Assembly: GCF_009831415.1 (NCBI RefSeq)
Contig: NZ_CP043727.1
Location: forward strand, 2,232,001 to 2,296,000
Length of the DNA: 64,000 nt
Reading direction: 5' to 3'
From: Yersinia canariae
Lineage (GTDB): Bacteria > Pseudomonadota > Gammaproteobacteria > Enterobacterales > Enterobacteriaceae
Under the pieces are notes generated by a model. The model was not told the DNA's origin and searched no databases. It saw only the letters and a list, made by a program, of their open reading frames with translations. A program made the position numbers and the translations under genes. Below are positions 39,326-49,220 of the stretch, piece by piece. Position 1 is the first letter of the stretch; every line of letters starts with the position of its first letter.

Positions 39326-40717
39326 ATGTCTAGTGGTCTCGTTACAGCTGCGTACATAGTTGCTGCGATTTTATTTATTTTCAGTTTGGCTGGGCTGTCG
39401 CGCCACGAAACATCCAGACAAGGTAACACTTTCGGTGTAACCGGTATGGCCATCGCGCTTATCGCGACCATTCTGGGGCCGGATTCAGGTAATGTTGCCT
39501 GGATTATCATTGCTATGGTGATTGGTGGAGCAATCGGTATTTATCTGGCGAAGAAAGTCGAAATGACTGAAATGCCGGAACTGGTGGCTATTTTGCACAG
39601 CTTCGTGGGCCTGGCGGCGGTTCTGGTTGGCTTCAACAGCTATCTGGATCATGGCACGGCAGTCATGGATGCCGTGATGGTGAATATCCATCTGACCGAA
39701 GTGTTCTTGGGCATCTTTATCGGTGCGGTAACATTTACAGGATCTATCGTTGCATTCGGTAAATTACGCGGGATTATTTCATCCAAACCGCTGATGCTGC
39801 CACAACGCCATAAATTGAATTTAGTGGCGCTGGTTGTTTCATTCCTACTGATGATTATGTTTGTCAAAACAGATAGCGTGGCCCTGCAAGTGGTTGCACT
39901 GTTATTGATGACCGTGATTGCTTTGGGCTTCGGTTGGCATTTGGTTGCATCCATTGGCGGCGCTGATATGCCAGTGGTTGTTTCAATGTTGAACTCCTAC
40001 TCCGGTTGGGCCGCTGCTGCTGCAGGTTTCATGCTGAGCAACGACTTGCTGATTGTGACCGGTGCGTTAGTCGGTTCTTCTGGTGCTATCCTGTCGTACA
40101 TCATGTGTAAGGCGATGAACCGTTCGTTTATCAGTGTCATTGCCGGTGGTTTTGGTACTGATGGTTCCTCAACGGGTGACGCTGAAGAAATGGGCGAATA
40201 CCGTGAAACTAATGCGGAAGAAGTGGCTGAACTGCTGAAAAATGCCAGCTCAGTCATCATCACCCCAGGCTATGGTATGGCGGTTGCGCAGGCGCAGTAT
40301 CCAGTTGCTGAAATTACAGCAAAACTAAAAGCGCGTGGTGTCAAAGTGCGCTTTGGTATTCACCCAGTAGCAGGGCGCTTACCCGGCCATATGAACGTGC
40401 TATTGGCTGAAGCTAAAGTGCCTTACGATGTGGTGCTGGAAATGGATGAAATCAATGAGGATTTCCCAAGCACTGATGTTGTGCTGGTTATTGGTGCTAA
40501 TGACACCGTAAACCCAGCTGCACTTGAAGATCCGCGTAGCCCGATTGCGGGTATGCCAGTGCTGGAAGTATGGAAAGCGCAAAATGTTATTGCCTTTAAG
40601 CGTTCAATGAACACCGGCTATGCTGGCGTACAAAACCCATTGTTCTTCAAAGACAATACTCAGATGCTATTTGGCGATGCGAAAGACAGCGTGGAAGCGA
40701 TTTTACGCGCGTTGTAA
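39326..40717 (+). CDS. pntB: NAD(P) transhydrogenase subunit beta
   Basis: The 463-aa beta subunit has nine or so membrane helices in residues 1-260 that carry the proton path, then the NADP-binding domain III with [33 protein letters not shown] and [22 protein letters not shown] lies before the ATG. It follows pntA after an unusual repeat-containing gap. Confidence 0.97.
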   Translation: MSSGLVTAAYIVAAILFIFSLAGLSRHETSRQGNTFGVTGMAIALIATILGPDSGNVAWIIIAMVIGGAIGIYLAKKVEMTEMPELVAILHSFVGLAAVLVGFNSYLDHGTAVMDAVMVNIHLTEVFLGIFIGAVTFTGSIVAFGKLRGIISSKPLMLPQRHKLNLVALVVSFLLMIMFVKTDSVALQVVALLLMTVIALGFGWHLVASIGGADMPVVVSMLNSYSGWAAAAAGFMLSNDLLIVTGALVGSSGAILSYIMCKAMNRSFISVIAGGFGTDGSSTGDAEEMGEYRETNAEEVAELLKNASSVIITPGYGMAVAQAQYPVAEITAKLKARGVKVRFGIHPVAGRLPGHMNVLLAEAKVPYDVVLEMDEINEDFPSTDVVLVIGANDTVNPAALEDPRSPIAGMPVLEVWKAQNVIAFKRSMNTGYAGVQNPLFFKDNTQMLFGDAKDSVEAILRAL

Positions 40718-40735
40718 TGGCGACGCTTTGAGTAA

Positions 40736-40760
40736 GGGCCACTTCGGTGGCCCTTTTTTT
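40736..40760 (+). terminator. pntAB terminator
   Basis: GGGCCAC and GTGGCCC pair around a stable TTCG tetraloop and seven T follow. Confidence 0.92.
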
Positions 40761-40811
40761 AGACTCAATCAGAGTTTGAACAGAATCAGAATAACATGTG
40801 AGAAAAGGGGG

Positions 40812-41768
40812 TTACTCGATATCGTCTTGATCTTCATTGCTTTCAATCGGGCACGTAAATCCTTCCGGTTTAATCGCTAACAAATCACATTTAAGATGAT
40901 CGATAACATGTTCTGTCGTATTGCCAATAAAAGCCGCTGATAATCCAGTCCGTCCCAAGGTCCCCAGTACCACTACCCCGGCATGCAGATGTTCCGCCAG
41001 ATCAGGAATAACTTCCTCAGGCAAACCTTTTTCTACATGAGTAAATTTTTCATCAATACCAAACTGCTGACGTAATGCTTTCATTGCCACTAAATGCTGA
41101 CCACGAATGGCATCGTTATAAACACTCGGATCAAAATCAGGCAATTCGATGGCGATATTAATCGGTGTCACCGGGTAAGCGCTTATCAGGTGCACCTCAG
41201 TTTGATTGACATGCTCCGCGAGTTCTCTGGTTTCTTTAACTAAATGCAGATTAAGTGGGTCATGCAGGGGATCTTCACTTGAGAGGTTGACGGCCACCAA
41301 TGCGGTGCCATTTTCCGGCCAAGGCTGGTCTTTTACCATCCAAACTGGGCAAGGACATTTACGTAATAAATGCCAGTCAGTCGGGGTGAAAATAATGGAT
41401 TCAAGGCGGTCATGCTGATGCGCCATTTTTAGCAACAAATCATGCTTAAATTTCAGGACTTCCTGAATAATGGCTTCATAGGGACGATTATGCCATACCA
41501 CTTTGATTTCAATCGGGATCCCTTCATCAAGATAGAACCGACACTGCTCACTTATCCATGCTGAGCGCTGGCTGATAACCCCTTTGCGCATAGCCGTGCG
41601 CTCATCGGGTGACAGCAGGGTAGTCATGTCATAGGACAGATCGTAAATAGCCAAAAATGCTTTGATTGTGCCGCCATTGCGTCGCACAAGATAGACTGCA
41701 CGTCTTAATGCAGGTTGATCATCCTGATTTGGGTCAATAGCAACCAGAATATTCTGATACTTTGCCAT
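40812..41768 (-). CDS. uspE: Universal stress protein UspE
   Basis: This 318-aa cytoplasmic protein consists of two Usp domains in tandem (about residues 1-150 and 155-305). The second ends in [22 protein letters not shown], which has the GxxGRxGxxxxxxGN(T/S) nucleotide-loop pattern; the first lacks it. UspE supports resistance to DNA damage and motility/aggregation in E. coli. It is 115 bp after fnr in the same direction, the order conserved in E. coli. Confidence 0.95.
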   Translation of the reverse strand: MAKYQNILVAIDPNQDDQPALRRAVYLVRRNGGTIKAFLAIYDLSYDMTTLLSPDERTAMRKGVISQRSAWISEQCRFYLDEGIPIEIKVVWHNRPYEAIIQEVLKFKHDLLLKMAHQHDRLESIIFTPTDWHLLRKCPCPVWMVKDQPWPENGTALVAVNLSSEDPLHDPLNLHLVKETRELAEHVNQTEVHLISAYPVTPINIAIELPDFDPSVYNDAIRGQHLVAMKALRQQFGIDEKFTHVEKGLPEEVIPDLAEHLHAGVVVLGTLGRTGLSAAFIGNTTEHVIDHLKCDLLAIKPEGFTCPIESNEDQDDIE

Positions 41769-41849
41769 AGAGTCTCCTTACAACCGTGAATTAACAGTAT
41801 GTTAGTTAAAGAGTAAACCATGAAAGTGAAAGAGGACAGGTGAGGGGAC

Positions 41850-41878
41850 AAACCAGACCAATTATATTGATCTGGTTT
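41850..41878 (-). terminator. Hairpin after fnr
   Basis: AAACCAGA at 41850-41857 pairs with TCTGGTTT at 41871-41878, with further inner pairs after one mismatch. The leftward strand ends in TTTG, a weak T tract, so it may act as partial terminator between fnr and uspE. Confidence 0.5.
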
Positions 41879-41883
41879 CCGAT

Positions 41884-42636
41884 TTACAGACTGGGTCTTG
41901 GGTTACCCGCCAGTTTTGCCAGTGCTTCAGTATTCTCGATAGTGATGTACTTACCTTTCACACTCAGAATATCGCTCTTCTGGAAACGGCCCAATAAACG
42001 GCTGATAGTTTCTACAGTCAGACCTAAATAGTTGCCGATATCACCACGAGTCATGGTGAGACGGAATTCACGCGGTGAAAAACCACGCTGAGCAAAGCGG
42101 CGCGAGAGGTTATAAATAAAGGCGGCCAGACGCTCTTCTGCATTCTTTTTAGAAAGCAGCAAGATCATGTCTTGATCACCTTTAATCTCGCCACTCATCA
42201 AACGCATCATCTGCTGGCGCAGATTGGGCATTTTACCGGATAAGTCATCCAGCGTATCAAATGGGATTTCGCAGACCATGGATGTTTCCAGGGCTTGCGC
42301 AAAACTTGGATGTTGCAAGTTACTAATAGCATCAAAACCGACTAAATCGCCCGCCAGATGGAAACCCGTAATTTGCTCATCACCTTCTTCAGTAATGGTG
42401 TAACTTTTGATAGTCCCGGAACGGATGGCATACAGGGATTTAAGTTCATCACCTGCCTTAAACAACGCCTGTCCTTTCTGAATAGGTTTTTTCCTTTCAA
42501 TGATATTGTCGAGCTGATCCAGCTCGTTTTCATTCAAAGTAAAAGGAATACAGAGCTGGCTGATACTGCAATCCTGACAATGGATTGCACAACCACCAGA
42601 CTGAATACGTCGGATTACGCGTTTTTCCGGGATCAT
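41884..42636 (-). CDS. fnr: FNR, oxygen-responsive transcription regulator
   Basis: FNR is the global regulator of anaerobic growth. The 250-aa protein binds a 4Fe-4S cluster with C20, C23, C29 and the cysteine in SMVCEIP (C122 in E. coli); C16 is also present. It has a cyclic-nucleotide-type beta barrel, a dimer helix and a helix-turn-helix with the recognition segment [14 protein letters not shown], whose E, S and R contact TTGAT. An FNR site lies 19 bp before its start, so it is probably autoregulated. Confidence 0.98.
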   Translation of the reverse strand: MIPEKRVIRRIQSGGCAIHCQDCSISQLCIPFTLNENELDQLDNIIERKKPIQKGQALFKAGDELKSLYAIRSGTIKSYTITEEGDEQITGFHLAGDLVGFDAISNLQHPSFAQALETSMVCEIPFDTLDDLSGKMPNLRQQMMRLMSGEIKGDQDMILLLSKKNAEERLAAFIYNLSRRFAQRGFSPREFRLTMTRGDIGNYLGLTVETISRLLGRFQKSDILSVKGKYITIENTEALAKLAGNPRPSL

Positions 42637-42654
42637 AGGGTATTCCCATTAATA

Positions 42655-42668
42655 TTGATATGCGTCAA
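42655..42668 (-). promoter_or_regulatory. FNR site upstream of fnr
   Basis: On the fnr strand TTGACGCATATCAA matches TTGAT-N4-ATCAA with one mismatch. Its place 19-32 bp before the ATG fits negative autoregulation. Confidence 0.75.
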
Positions 42669-42708
42669 TTTTAACATCTTTTCTTGCGTCTGATAAGTGC
42701 AACAATAG

Positions 42709-43227
42709 TTAGCGTGCTAAAAGATATCCCTCATGCATTAATAACCAGCGTTTTCGTTCCACTCCACCGGCATAACCGGTCAATGCACCTTGCTGCCCAA
42801 TCACTCGATGACAAGGAACAACAATCGAAATGGGGTTCAAACCATTCGCCATCCCAACAGCCCGCGACGCCGTGGGGCGGTTGATACGTTTTGCTAACTC
42901 ACCATAAGTAATGGTTTCACCACAGGGAATTTTTCGCAATTGTTCCCAGACTTGACGCTGGAAGTCGGTACCGGCGGTTTTTACCGGTAAATCGTCGATA
43001 ACACTCAACTCACCCGCAAAATAGCGCTGCATACTGTCACACAAACCGCCAGGATTACGTTTTTCCACCAAAGTGAAAGTGTTGACGCCGTAATGATTGC
43101 GCAGCAACTTCATCAGTCGCTCATAATGATCGGTCCAATCAATGGCGCGTAGCCGATTTTCTTCGTCTGCAATTAACAACAGTTCACCCTGAGGGGTTGC
43201 CATCCTATCAATCAAAAACGTTTCCAT
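42709..43227 (-). CDS. ogt: O6-methylguanine-DNA methyltransferase Ogt
   Basis: Ogt repairs O6-alkylguanine by transferring the alkyl group to its own cysteine. The 172-aa protein has the acceptor C139 in IVVPCHRV, the Asn hinge in GMANGLNP and the helix-turn-helix with TASRAVG. It has no Ada N-terminal domain. It is upstream of fnr in the same direction, as in E. coli. Confidence 0.96.
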   Translation of the reverse strand: METFLIDRMATPQGELLLIADEENRLRAIDWTDHYERLMKLLRNHYGVNTFTLVEKRNPGGLCDSMQRYFAGELSVIDDLPVKTAGTDFQRQVWEQLRKIPCGETITYGELAKRINRPTASRAVGMANGLNPISIVVPCHRVIGQQGALTGYAGGVERKRWLLMHEGYLLAR

Positions 43228-43493
43228 AAGTCTCCACTGCCTTGCTGCTACTGTTTAATAAAAGATCATTTAATGAAAAATGGATTGATGAAAGTTTTAT
43301 CCGTGATTATTACATGAAAGATAACATCATTAGATGACTATCAGGGCTGAAAGATAAAAACCTGCTTTTATTGAGGCGGTAATCGCATAATCCATAAAGT
43401 TTAGGTCTAAAGTCGGGGTGGGCGAAGTTGGCGTAAACCGCTAGGATGAAAGTCTGTTATTGCCAAAATTAATTCATATCAGGTACTCAATTC

Positions 43494-44282
43494 ATGTCCA
43501 ATACCACTTTGTTTCCTTTATTACGAGAGGGTGAACCTCCCGCCGCTGCAATTGAACGCCCGGAGGGCCGCTCACCTTTTATCTTGTTAGCCGACCATGC
43601 CGGGCAGCGCATTCCCGCGCAACTTGGGGATTTGGGGTTACCGGCAGGGGAAATTGACCGTCACATTGGTTGGGATATTGGCTCACTGGCGACTGCGCAA
43701 CGGCTTAGCCAGTATTTGGATGCAACATTAATTCATCAGTGTTATTCGCGTTTAGTTATTGATTGCAACCGCACCCCCGGTATTGCCAGCTCCATTCCTG
43801 AAATTTCGGAACATACGCGGATCCCGCGCAATATTGGCGTCACAGTGGAAGAGGCTCAAGCTCGTCGAGCTGAGGTGTTTCAGCCTTATCATGACTTAAT
43901 TACACAGACACTTAATCAGCGCCGTGATAGCGGCTTGCCCACTGTTATTATTTCCATGCACAGCTTTACACCTTCTTTCAAAAATATTTCCCGCCCTTGG
44001 CAAATTGGCACTTTATTTAACCGTAACCCCGCGTTTGCATTACAGTTAGTGGCGTTGCTACGGCAAGAAGACTCACTGAATGTCGGGATTAATGAACCTT
44101 ACGCCATGACTGATGCTACAGATTTCACTTTGCCATTCCATGCAGAACAGCGGCAGTTGCCTTATGTTGGCATCGAAATTCGGCAGGATCTTATTACCCA
44201 GCAAGATGGGCAGGAACAATGGGCGCAGCGATTAGCTCGAGTGCTACCGCAAACCTTAGCCACTTATAACCATTCAAAATAA
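43494..44282 (+). CDS. N-formylglutamate amidohydrolase family protein
   Basis: This 262-aa protein belongs to the FGase family (HutG type II), whose characterised members hydrolyse N-formyl-L-glutamate to formate and glutamate. Conserved are the N-terminal LLADHAGQRIPAQLGDLGL, the HIGWDIG motif, SRLVIDCNR and ISMHSFTP. No other histidine-degradation genes are adjacent, so the true substrate may differ. Confidence 0.8.
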   Translation: MSNTTLFPLLREGEPPAAAIERPEGRSPFILLADHAGQRIPAQLGDLGLPAGEIDRHIGWDIGSLATAQRLSQYLDATLIHQCYSRLVIDCNRTPGIASSIPEISEHTRIPRNIGVTVEEAQARRAEVFQPYHDLITQTLNQRRDSGLPTVIISMHSFTPSFKNISRPWQIGTLFNRNPAFALQLVALLRQEDSLNVGINEPYAMTDATDFTLPFHAEQRQLPYVGIEIRQDLITQQDGQEQWAQRLARVLPQTLATYNHSK

Positions 44283-44436
44283 GTTGCGCGCATTGATTGC
44301 CCGAGAAATATCTGCTTTACACCAATTATTTTTCCGGGTTTATGACTGGCCACTATTAATTAGTTATTATCGGTGGCTATAGTTATTTCTAATTCATCAC
44401 TCATATTTATCACACAATACTAAGGTTAATCATCTC

Positions 44437-44967
44437 GTGGAATCCAAACCTGCGCGTATCCTGATCAGTGCCTGTTTGATGGGAAAACCCGTGCGTTATA
44501 ACGGTAGTGCTCTGTCAGTCCATGATGAAATTATTCAGCGCTGGCAGGATGAAGGGCGGCTGGTACTGGTTTGCCCTGAGCTGGCCGCCGGAATGCCCGT
44601 TCCTCGTCCACCGGCTGAAATTCAGCAAGGTAATGGCGAGGCGGTATTGCAGGGGCAGGCGCGCGTGATTGAGCAATGGGGAAATGATGTTAGCCGGGAA
44701 TTCCTGCAAGGGGCTTATCAGGCATTGGAGTTGGCACAAAAGCACCAGTGCACATTAGCAATTCTCACTGAAGGTAGCCCATCTTGTGGCAGCAGTCGGA
44801 TTTACGATGGTCATTTTAATGGCACTCAACGTGCGGGACAGGGCGTGACCACGGCATTGCTGCGCCGCCATGGAATAACTGTTTTTAGCCATCTTCAACT
44901 TGAACAGGCAGATGATTTTTTGCGAAGCGGTTCACAATCAAGGTTAAAAATTAATCAAATGTCATAA
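44437..44967 (+). CDS. DUF523 domain protein
   Basis: This 176-aa protein is a DUF523 member: the N-terminal ILISACLMGKPVRYNG, CPELAAGMPVPRPPAEI and LTEGSPSCGSSRIYDG segments are the family's core with conserved cysteines that could bind metal. The start is a GTG with AAGG about 12 nt upstream, a loose spacing. Function is unknown. It ends 10 bp before the LexA box of sbmC. Confidence 0.8.
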   Translation: MESKPARILISACLMGKPVRYNGSALSVHDEIIQRWQDEGRLVLVCPELAAGMPVPRPPAEIQQGNGEAVLQGQARVIEQWGNDVSREFLQGAYQALELAQKHQCTLAILTEGSPSCGSSRIYDGHFNGTQRAGQGVTTALLRRHGITVFSHLQLEQADDFLRSGSQSRLKINQMS

Positions 44968-44977
44968 AATGTCGCTA

Positions 44978-44997
44978 TACTGTATGAATGTACAGTA
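44978..44997 (+). promoter_or_regulatory. LexA (SOS) box of sbmC
   Basis: TACTGTATGAATGTACAGTA fits the LexA consensus with CTGT and ACAG half sites in the standard 16-bp frame and symmetric flanks. It lies 63 bp before sbmC, which is an SOS gene in E. coli. Confidence 0.92.
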
Positions 44998-45060
44998 TCC
45001 GTATGGATTCGAGCCTTTAGTGACTTATTTTTATGAAAACCATTAAGTTGAGGTAGCGAT

Positions 45061-45534
45061 ATGACATTTAAAATTGTTGAAAAACCCTCGCAACACGTTG
45101 TGAGTATCCGACTTGTCGGGCCTTATCACGAGACCATCCCGCAAGGTTTTGACCAGTTGTCATCACTTTATACCCAGTATCAAATTCCCGGAAAAGATTG
45201 GTTAGCACTTTACTGGGATAATCCGGAAACCAATCCTCCGGCGGAGCTGCGAGCAGATGTGTCATTATCTGTCGCTGATGATTATGTCTTGCCAGCCGAG
45301 CTCAGTGGCCAGCTACAGTTGCAGGTAATTCCCGCTGGTTTATATGCGGTGTACCACGCCCGAGTAACAGACGATGATTATGCCAAAGCTTGGGGGGAAT
45401 TGTATCACCACCATCTGCCGCAAAGTGGTTATCGCCCAGCAGAAGGTGCTTGTTATGAGGTTTACCTCAATGACGGCAGAACTGACGGCTATTTTGATAT
45501 CGATATCTACCAATCCGTCGAGAAAAGTCAATAA
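45061..45534 (+). CDS. sbmC: DNA gyrase inhibitor SbmC (GyrI)
   Basis: SbmC protects gyrase against toxins such as microcin B17. The 157-aa protein has the GyrI-like/AraC effector-binding fold and equals E. coli SbmC in length; shared segments are LVGPYHETIPQGFDQL, the PxELRxD stretch and CYEVYLNDGRTDGYFDI. The upstream LexA box supports identity and SOS control. GAGG precedes the ATG. Confidence 0.9.
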   Translation: MTFKIVEKPSQHVVSIRLVGPYHETIPQGFDQLSSLYTQYQIPGKDWLALYWDNPETNPPAELRADVSLSVADDYVLPAELSGQLQLQVIPAGLYAVYHARVTDDDYAKAWGELYHHHLPQSGYRPAEGACYEVYLNDGRTDGYFDIDIYQSVEKSQ

Positions 45535-45671
45535 AGTGTAGCAATGATAGGTGGATGCTACGGAAAATATCGACCTGACTTATCTGCGTCAGCAATTTAG
45601 CCTTTCTTCGCGGGGAGGCCAGCTGCCCGCGAACCAAAACAGATGACAAAACTTACACTCAGGAGAATATG

Positions 45672-46412
45672 ATGACGAACACCACTCAGCTGGTCGCTAT
45701 TGTGACAGGTGCATCAAGGGGAATTGGCGCGGCAATAGCCGAGCGTTTGGCAAGGGATGGCTATGCCGTTCTTATCAATTACTCTCGGGCTGATGATGAA
45801 GCTGAGGAATTGGTACGCAAAATTCAACAAGCAGGTGGAAATGCATTGAGTGCTAAAGGCGATATTAGTGATCCCGCCGCAGTTGCTCAATTATTTGCTA
45901 AAGCAGAAACAGCTTTTGGCGGGGTTGATGTTTTGGTGAATAATGCCGGGATAATGTCACTCAGTACTGTTGCTGACAGCGATGATGAACATTTTGACCG
46001 CCAGATTGCAATTAACTTAAAAGGAAGTTTCAACGGGATGCGGGAAGCTGCGAAACGGCTTAGAAATGGCGGCCGAATCGTCAATTTTTCAACTAGCGTC
46101 GTGGGGTTGAAGTTAGAAAAATATGCTGTTTATGCAGCAACTAAAGCTGCGGTTGAAACTATGACGGCAATCCTGGCAAAAGAGATGCGTGGCCGCAACA
46201 TTACTGTTAATGCTGTTGCGCCAGGACCAACGGCTACAGACCTTTTCCTTAATGGTAAATCCACAGAACTTATTGAGAAAATGGCAAAAATGGCACCACT
46301 GGAAAGATTAGGTACTCCCGAAGATATCGCAGCGGCCGTGTCATTTTTAGTCGGTAAAGATGGCGGTTGGATCAATGGGCAAGTCCTGCGCGCCAATGGT
46401 GGCCTGATTTAG
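45672..46412 (+). CDS. SDR family oxidoreductase
   Basis: This 246-aa classical short-chain dehydrogenase has the cofactor motif TGASRGIG, the NNAG motif (DVLVNNAGIM), catalytic S143-type serine (NFSTSVVG), YxxxK as YAATK and the PGPT segment. NADP preference is suggested by the basic/serine residue after beta-2 (NYSRA). Substrate is unknown. Two ATGs abut; the second was chosen since AGGAGAAT lies at the right spacing. Confidence 0.85.
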   Translation: MTNTTQLVAIVTGASRGIGAAIAERLARDGYAVLINYSRADDEAEELVRKIQQAGGNALSAKGDISDPAAVAQLFAKAETAFGGVDVLVNNAGIMSLSTVADSDDEHFDRQIAINLKGSFNGMREAAKRLRNGGRIVNFSTSVVGLKLEKYAVYAATKAAVETMTAILAKEMRGRNITVNAVAPGPTATDLFLNGKSTELIEKMAKMAPLERLGTPEDIAAAVSFLVGKDGGWINGQVLRANGGLI

Positions 46413-46486
46413 CGCTGTTTTTGAGGCGGATAGCCAGTAGTCCGGGCAAATAGTACTGAAAGATAAGAAATAATAATTAATTGCGA

Positions 46487-46504
46487 TTGTCATAAAAGCG
46501 TCAT
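46487..46504 (+). promoter_or_regulatory. Pho box of phoA
   Basis: TTGTCATAAAAGCGTCAT resembles the PhoB box (CTGTCATAAA-N-TGTCAC type) and a TAGTAT -10 element follows at 46515-46520, the expected 10-bp distance. Confidence 0.85.
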
Positions 46505-46577
46505 TCGCCTGTTCTAGTATCCGTTGTAACCAATCAATACAAATTGTATTACTGTTTTACAACAAGGAACTCTACTG

Positions 46578-48008
46578 ATGCAGAACCGCGTATCCACTTT
46601 GTCCGGCATAGCCTTATCAACCCTGATACTAAGCAGCTCTCTATTCGCCCACAATGCTGTTGCTGCTGCCACCGGTTTATATGATCGCAGCGCCCACGGT
46701 GATATTACCCAATTTGGTGGTGCTCGCCGTTTGACAGAAGATCAAACTCAGGCCCTTCGTGATTCACTGTCCAACACAACAGCAAAAAATGTCATTCTGC
46801 TGATTGGAGATGGGATGGGGGACTCAGAAATTACTTCTGCACGTAACTATGCCATGGGTGCCGGTGGTTTCTTTAAAGGGATTGATGCATTGCCGCTGAC
46901 AGGGCAATACACGCACTATTCATTAGATAAAAAAACACAGAAACCAGACTATGTGACTGACTCAGCGGCTTCTGCTACCGCCTGGTCATCCGGTGTGAAA
47001 ACCTATAATGGTGCGTTGGGCGTGGATGTGTTTGGTAAAGATCACGTCACGCTATTGGAACTGGCTAAAAAAGCGGGTAAAGCCACCGGTAACGTTTCAA
47101 CAGCTGAATTGCAAGATGCGACTCCTGCGGCACAATTCGCCCATGTTACTGGTCGCAAATGTTACGGTCCGGAAGAAACCAGTGAGAAGTGCAGCACTAA
47201 CGCATTAGAGAATGGCGGCCGTGGCTCCATTACCGAGCAAATGATTGAAGGGCGCGCAGATGTGACATTAGGCGGCGGTTCGAAATCATTCAGTCAATTA
47301 GCTAAAGCCGGTGAATGGAAAGATAAATCATTGCGTGATCAGGCTCTGGCCCGTGGTTATGTCATTGTCGAAAACCTTGATGATCTGAATGCAATCAAGC
47401 ACGCCGACCAACAAAAACCGCTGTTAGGTCTATTCAGCCCAGGGAACATGCCTGTTCGTTGGCAGGGGCCAAAAGCGTCTTATCATGGCAATGTGGACAA
47501 ACCGCCAGTTGTTTGTGAAAACAATGCTGAGCGAACTAAAGATATCCCTACCTTGGCTGTCATGACAGAAAAGGCTATTGACCTACTAAAAACCAACAAA
47601 AATGGTTTCTTCTTGCAAGTTGAAGGGGCCTCTATTGATAAGCAAGATCACGCAGCCAATCCTTGTGGCCAGTTTGGCGAGACTGTTGATTTAGACGAAG
47701 CGGTCCAAAAAGCATTGGAATTTGCCCGTGCTGACGGCAATACGCTGGTTATCGTGACTGCGGACCATGCGCATTCCAGCCAAATTATTGAAGCTGATGC
47801 CAAAGCTCCAGGTTTAACTCAGGCATTGACCACCAAAGATGGCGCAGTGATGGCTATCAGCTATGGTAATTCTGAAGATGATTCTCAAGGGCATACCGGT
47901 ACGCAATTACGCATAGCGGCTTATGGTCCACATGCTGCAAATGTTGTTGGCTTGACCGACCAAACTGATCTGTTCTTCACCATGCGCGATGCAATGGCCA
48001 TTAAATAA
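46578..48008 (+). CDS. phoA: Alkaline phosphatase PhoA
   Basis: PhoA is a periplasmic zinc/magnesium phosphatase that releases phosphate from organic esters. The 476-aa precursor has a signal peptide cleaved near A30 and the nucleophile S129 in [11 protein letters not shown]. The metal-binding [16 protein letters not shown] in [10 protein letters not shown] and H in [10 protein letters not shown] are present, as are paired cysteines for disulfides. A Pho box precedes it, so phosphate starvation should induce it. Confidence 0.96.
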   Translation: MQNRVSTLSGIALSTLILSSSLFAHNAVAAATGLYDRSAHGDITQFGGARRLTEDQTQALRDSLSNTTAKNVILLIGDGMGDSEITSARNYAMGAGGFFKGIDALPLTGQYTHYSLDKKTQKPDYVTDSAASATAWSSGVKTYNGALGVDVFGKDHVTLLELAKKAGKATGNVSTAELQDATPAAQFAHVTGRKCYGPEETSEKCSTNALENGGRGSITEQMIEGRADVTLGGGSKSFSQLAKAGEWKDKSLRDQALARGYVIVENLDDLNAIKHADQQKPLLGLFSPGNMPVRWQGPKASYHGNVDKPPVVCENNAERTKDIPTLAVMTEKAIDLLKTNKNGFFLQVEGASIDKQDHAANPCGQFGETVDLDEAVQKALEFARADGNTLVIVTADHAHSSQIIEADAKAPGLTQALTTKDGAVMAISYGNSEDDSQGHTGTQLRIAAYGPHAANVVGLTDQTDLFFTMRDAMAIK

Positions 48009-48031
48009 ATACCTATCTATCTTGTAGAGAG

Positions 48032-48059
48032 TCCCGGTGCAGCAATGGCCGGGATTTTT
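48032..48059 (+). terminator. phoA terminator
   Basis: TCCCGG and CCGGGA pair around an 11-nt loop and five T follow. Confidence 0.85.
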
Positions 48060-48130
48060 CATTTCTGCTATTTGTTTATTGCGCCTTCACCTACGAATAT
48101 CCTCGATTCACATCATGATCGCTTACCAAT

Positions 48131-48146
48131 TGTTATAATAATAACA
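48131..48146. promoter_or_regulatory. DeoR-type operator 1 before deoK
   Basis: TGTTATAATAATAACA has the TGTTA-N6-TAACA symmetry of the E. coli DeoR operator. It lies 108 bp (centre to centre) before the second copy, a spacing that would allow a DNA loop. Confidence 0.65.
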
Positions 48147-48198
48147 TTATGACAGCTCACCCCCAAGGCCATTAATCGGTATTGTTCACTTTCATTGG

Positions 48199-48214
48199 TG
48201 CGATCTTTGTCACA
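48199..48214 (+). promoter_or_regulatory. CRP-like site before deoK
   Basis: TGCGATCTTTGTCACA matches TGTGA-N6-TCACA with one mismatch. It lies between the two DeoR-type operators, 75 bp before the deoK ATG. Confidence 0.7.
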
Positions 48215-48238
48215 CACATAACATTCAAGCTCTGATAA

Positions 48239-48254
48239 TGTTATTGAAATAACA
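48239..48254. promoter_or_regulatory. DeoR-type operator 2 before deoK
   Basis: TGTTATTGAAATAACA is the centre of a perfect inverted repeat (AATGTTAT/ATAACATT, 48237-48256) 35 bp before the deoK ATG. A further half site ATAACATT lies at 48218-48225. Confidence 0.7.
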
Positions 48255-48289
48255 TTGAGAAATAAAAAAATAGCACAGAGGAATGGACA

Positions 48290-49219
48290 ATGGATATTGC
48301 AGTCATTGGCTCGAACATGGTTGACCTGATTACCTACATTGATGAAATGCCACAAGTGGGGGAAACATTAGAAGCACCCGGTTTTGAAATCGGCTGTGGA
48401 GGTAAAGGCGCGAATCAGGCGGTCGCGGCGGCTCGATTAGGGGCAAATGTGATGATGGTTACCCGCGTAGGTGACGATCTTTTTGCTGAAAACACCATAA
48501 GAAATCTGCAACAAGCGGGGGTTGATACTCAGCATGTCAAAGCGGTTGCTGGAACTTCCAGTGGTGTAGCACCTATTTTTGTCGATAAATCGTCTCAAAA
48601 TCGTATTCTGATTATTAAAGGGGCCAACAATCACCTATTACCGGCAGATGTTGAAGCTGCGGCTGATACTTTAAAAAACTGCCAACTGATAATTCTACAA
48701 CTTGAAATCCCACTGGAAACTGTCTACGCCGCTATTGATTTTGCACGACAAAACAATATCAAAGTTATTTTGAATCCAGCGCCAGCCTCCAAAGCATTAG
48801 ATATTGGTTACGCCTGCCAATGTGAATTCTTTATGCCTAATGAAACGGAGTTGGCCATTTTGACCGGGATGCCCGTCGATAGCTTGGATAATATTTATAG
48901 GGCAGGGCGCAGTTTGTTAGATAAAGGTCTGCATAATCTGATTATTACTTTGGGGCATCGTGGTTCTTTATGGATGCATGGCGAAGAAATACATCATGTG
49001 CCGCCGGTTAGTGTCCATGCCATTGATACCAGTGGTGCGGGAGATGCTTTCATCGGTTGTTTTGCCCATGAATACGTCCGGCATGGAAATATATTAAAAG
49101 CCATGGAAATGGCTTCTGCTTTTGCTGCATACAGTGTCACCGGCAAAGGAACGCAACGTTCTTACCCTGACGCGTCGCAATTTATTGATTTTTTAAAGAC
49201 CCTACACCAAGGAAAATAA
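48290..49219 (+). CDS. deoK: Ribokinase-family sugar kinase, probable deoxyribokinase DeoK
   Basis: This 309-aa PfkB-family kinase has the N-terminal GSNMVDLI, the sugar-binding GGKGANQAVAAARLG, and the ATP-site DTSGAGDAFIG with its catalytic aspartate. Ribokinase is the generic alternative. The order kinase, fucose-permease-like carrier, DUF4432 protein is that of the Salmonella deoKPX deoxyribose operon, and the upstream operators resemble those of DeoR, so deoxyribokinase is the better inference. Confidence 0.8.
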   Translation: MDIAVIGSNMVDLITYIDEMPQVGETLEAPGFEIGCGGKGANQAVAAARLGANVMMVTRVGDDLFAENTIRNLQQAGVDTQHVKAVAGTSSGVAPIFVDKSSQNRILIIKGANNHLLPADVEAAADTLKNCQLIILQLEIPLETVYAAIDFARQNNIKVILNPAPASKALDIGYACQCEFFMPNETELAILTGMPVDSLDNIYRAGRSLLDKGLHNLIITLGHRGSLWMHGEEIHHVPPVSVHAIDTSGAGDAFIGCFAHEYVRHGNILKAMEMASAFAAYSVTGKGTQRSYPDASQFIDFLKTLHQGK

Positions 49220-49220
49220 A

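Noticed and set aside
43494..44282. Assignment of the FGase-family gene to histidine utilisation as hutG
   Set aside because: No hutH, hutU, hutI or hutC gene is adjacent, so the symbol was not given.
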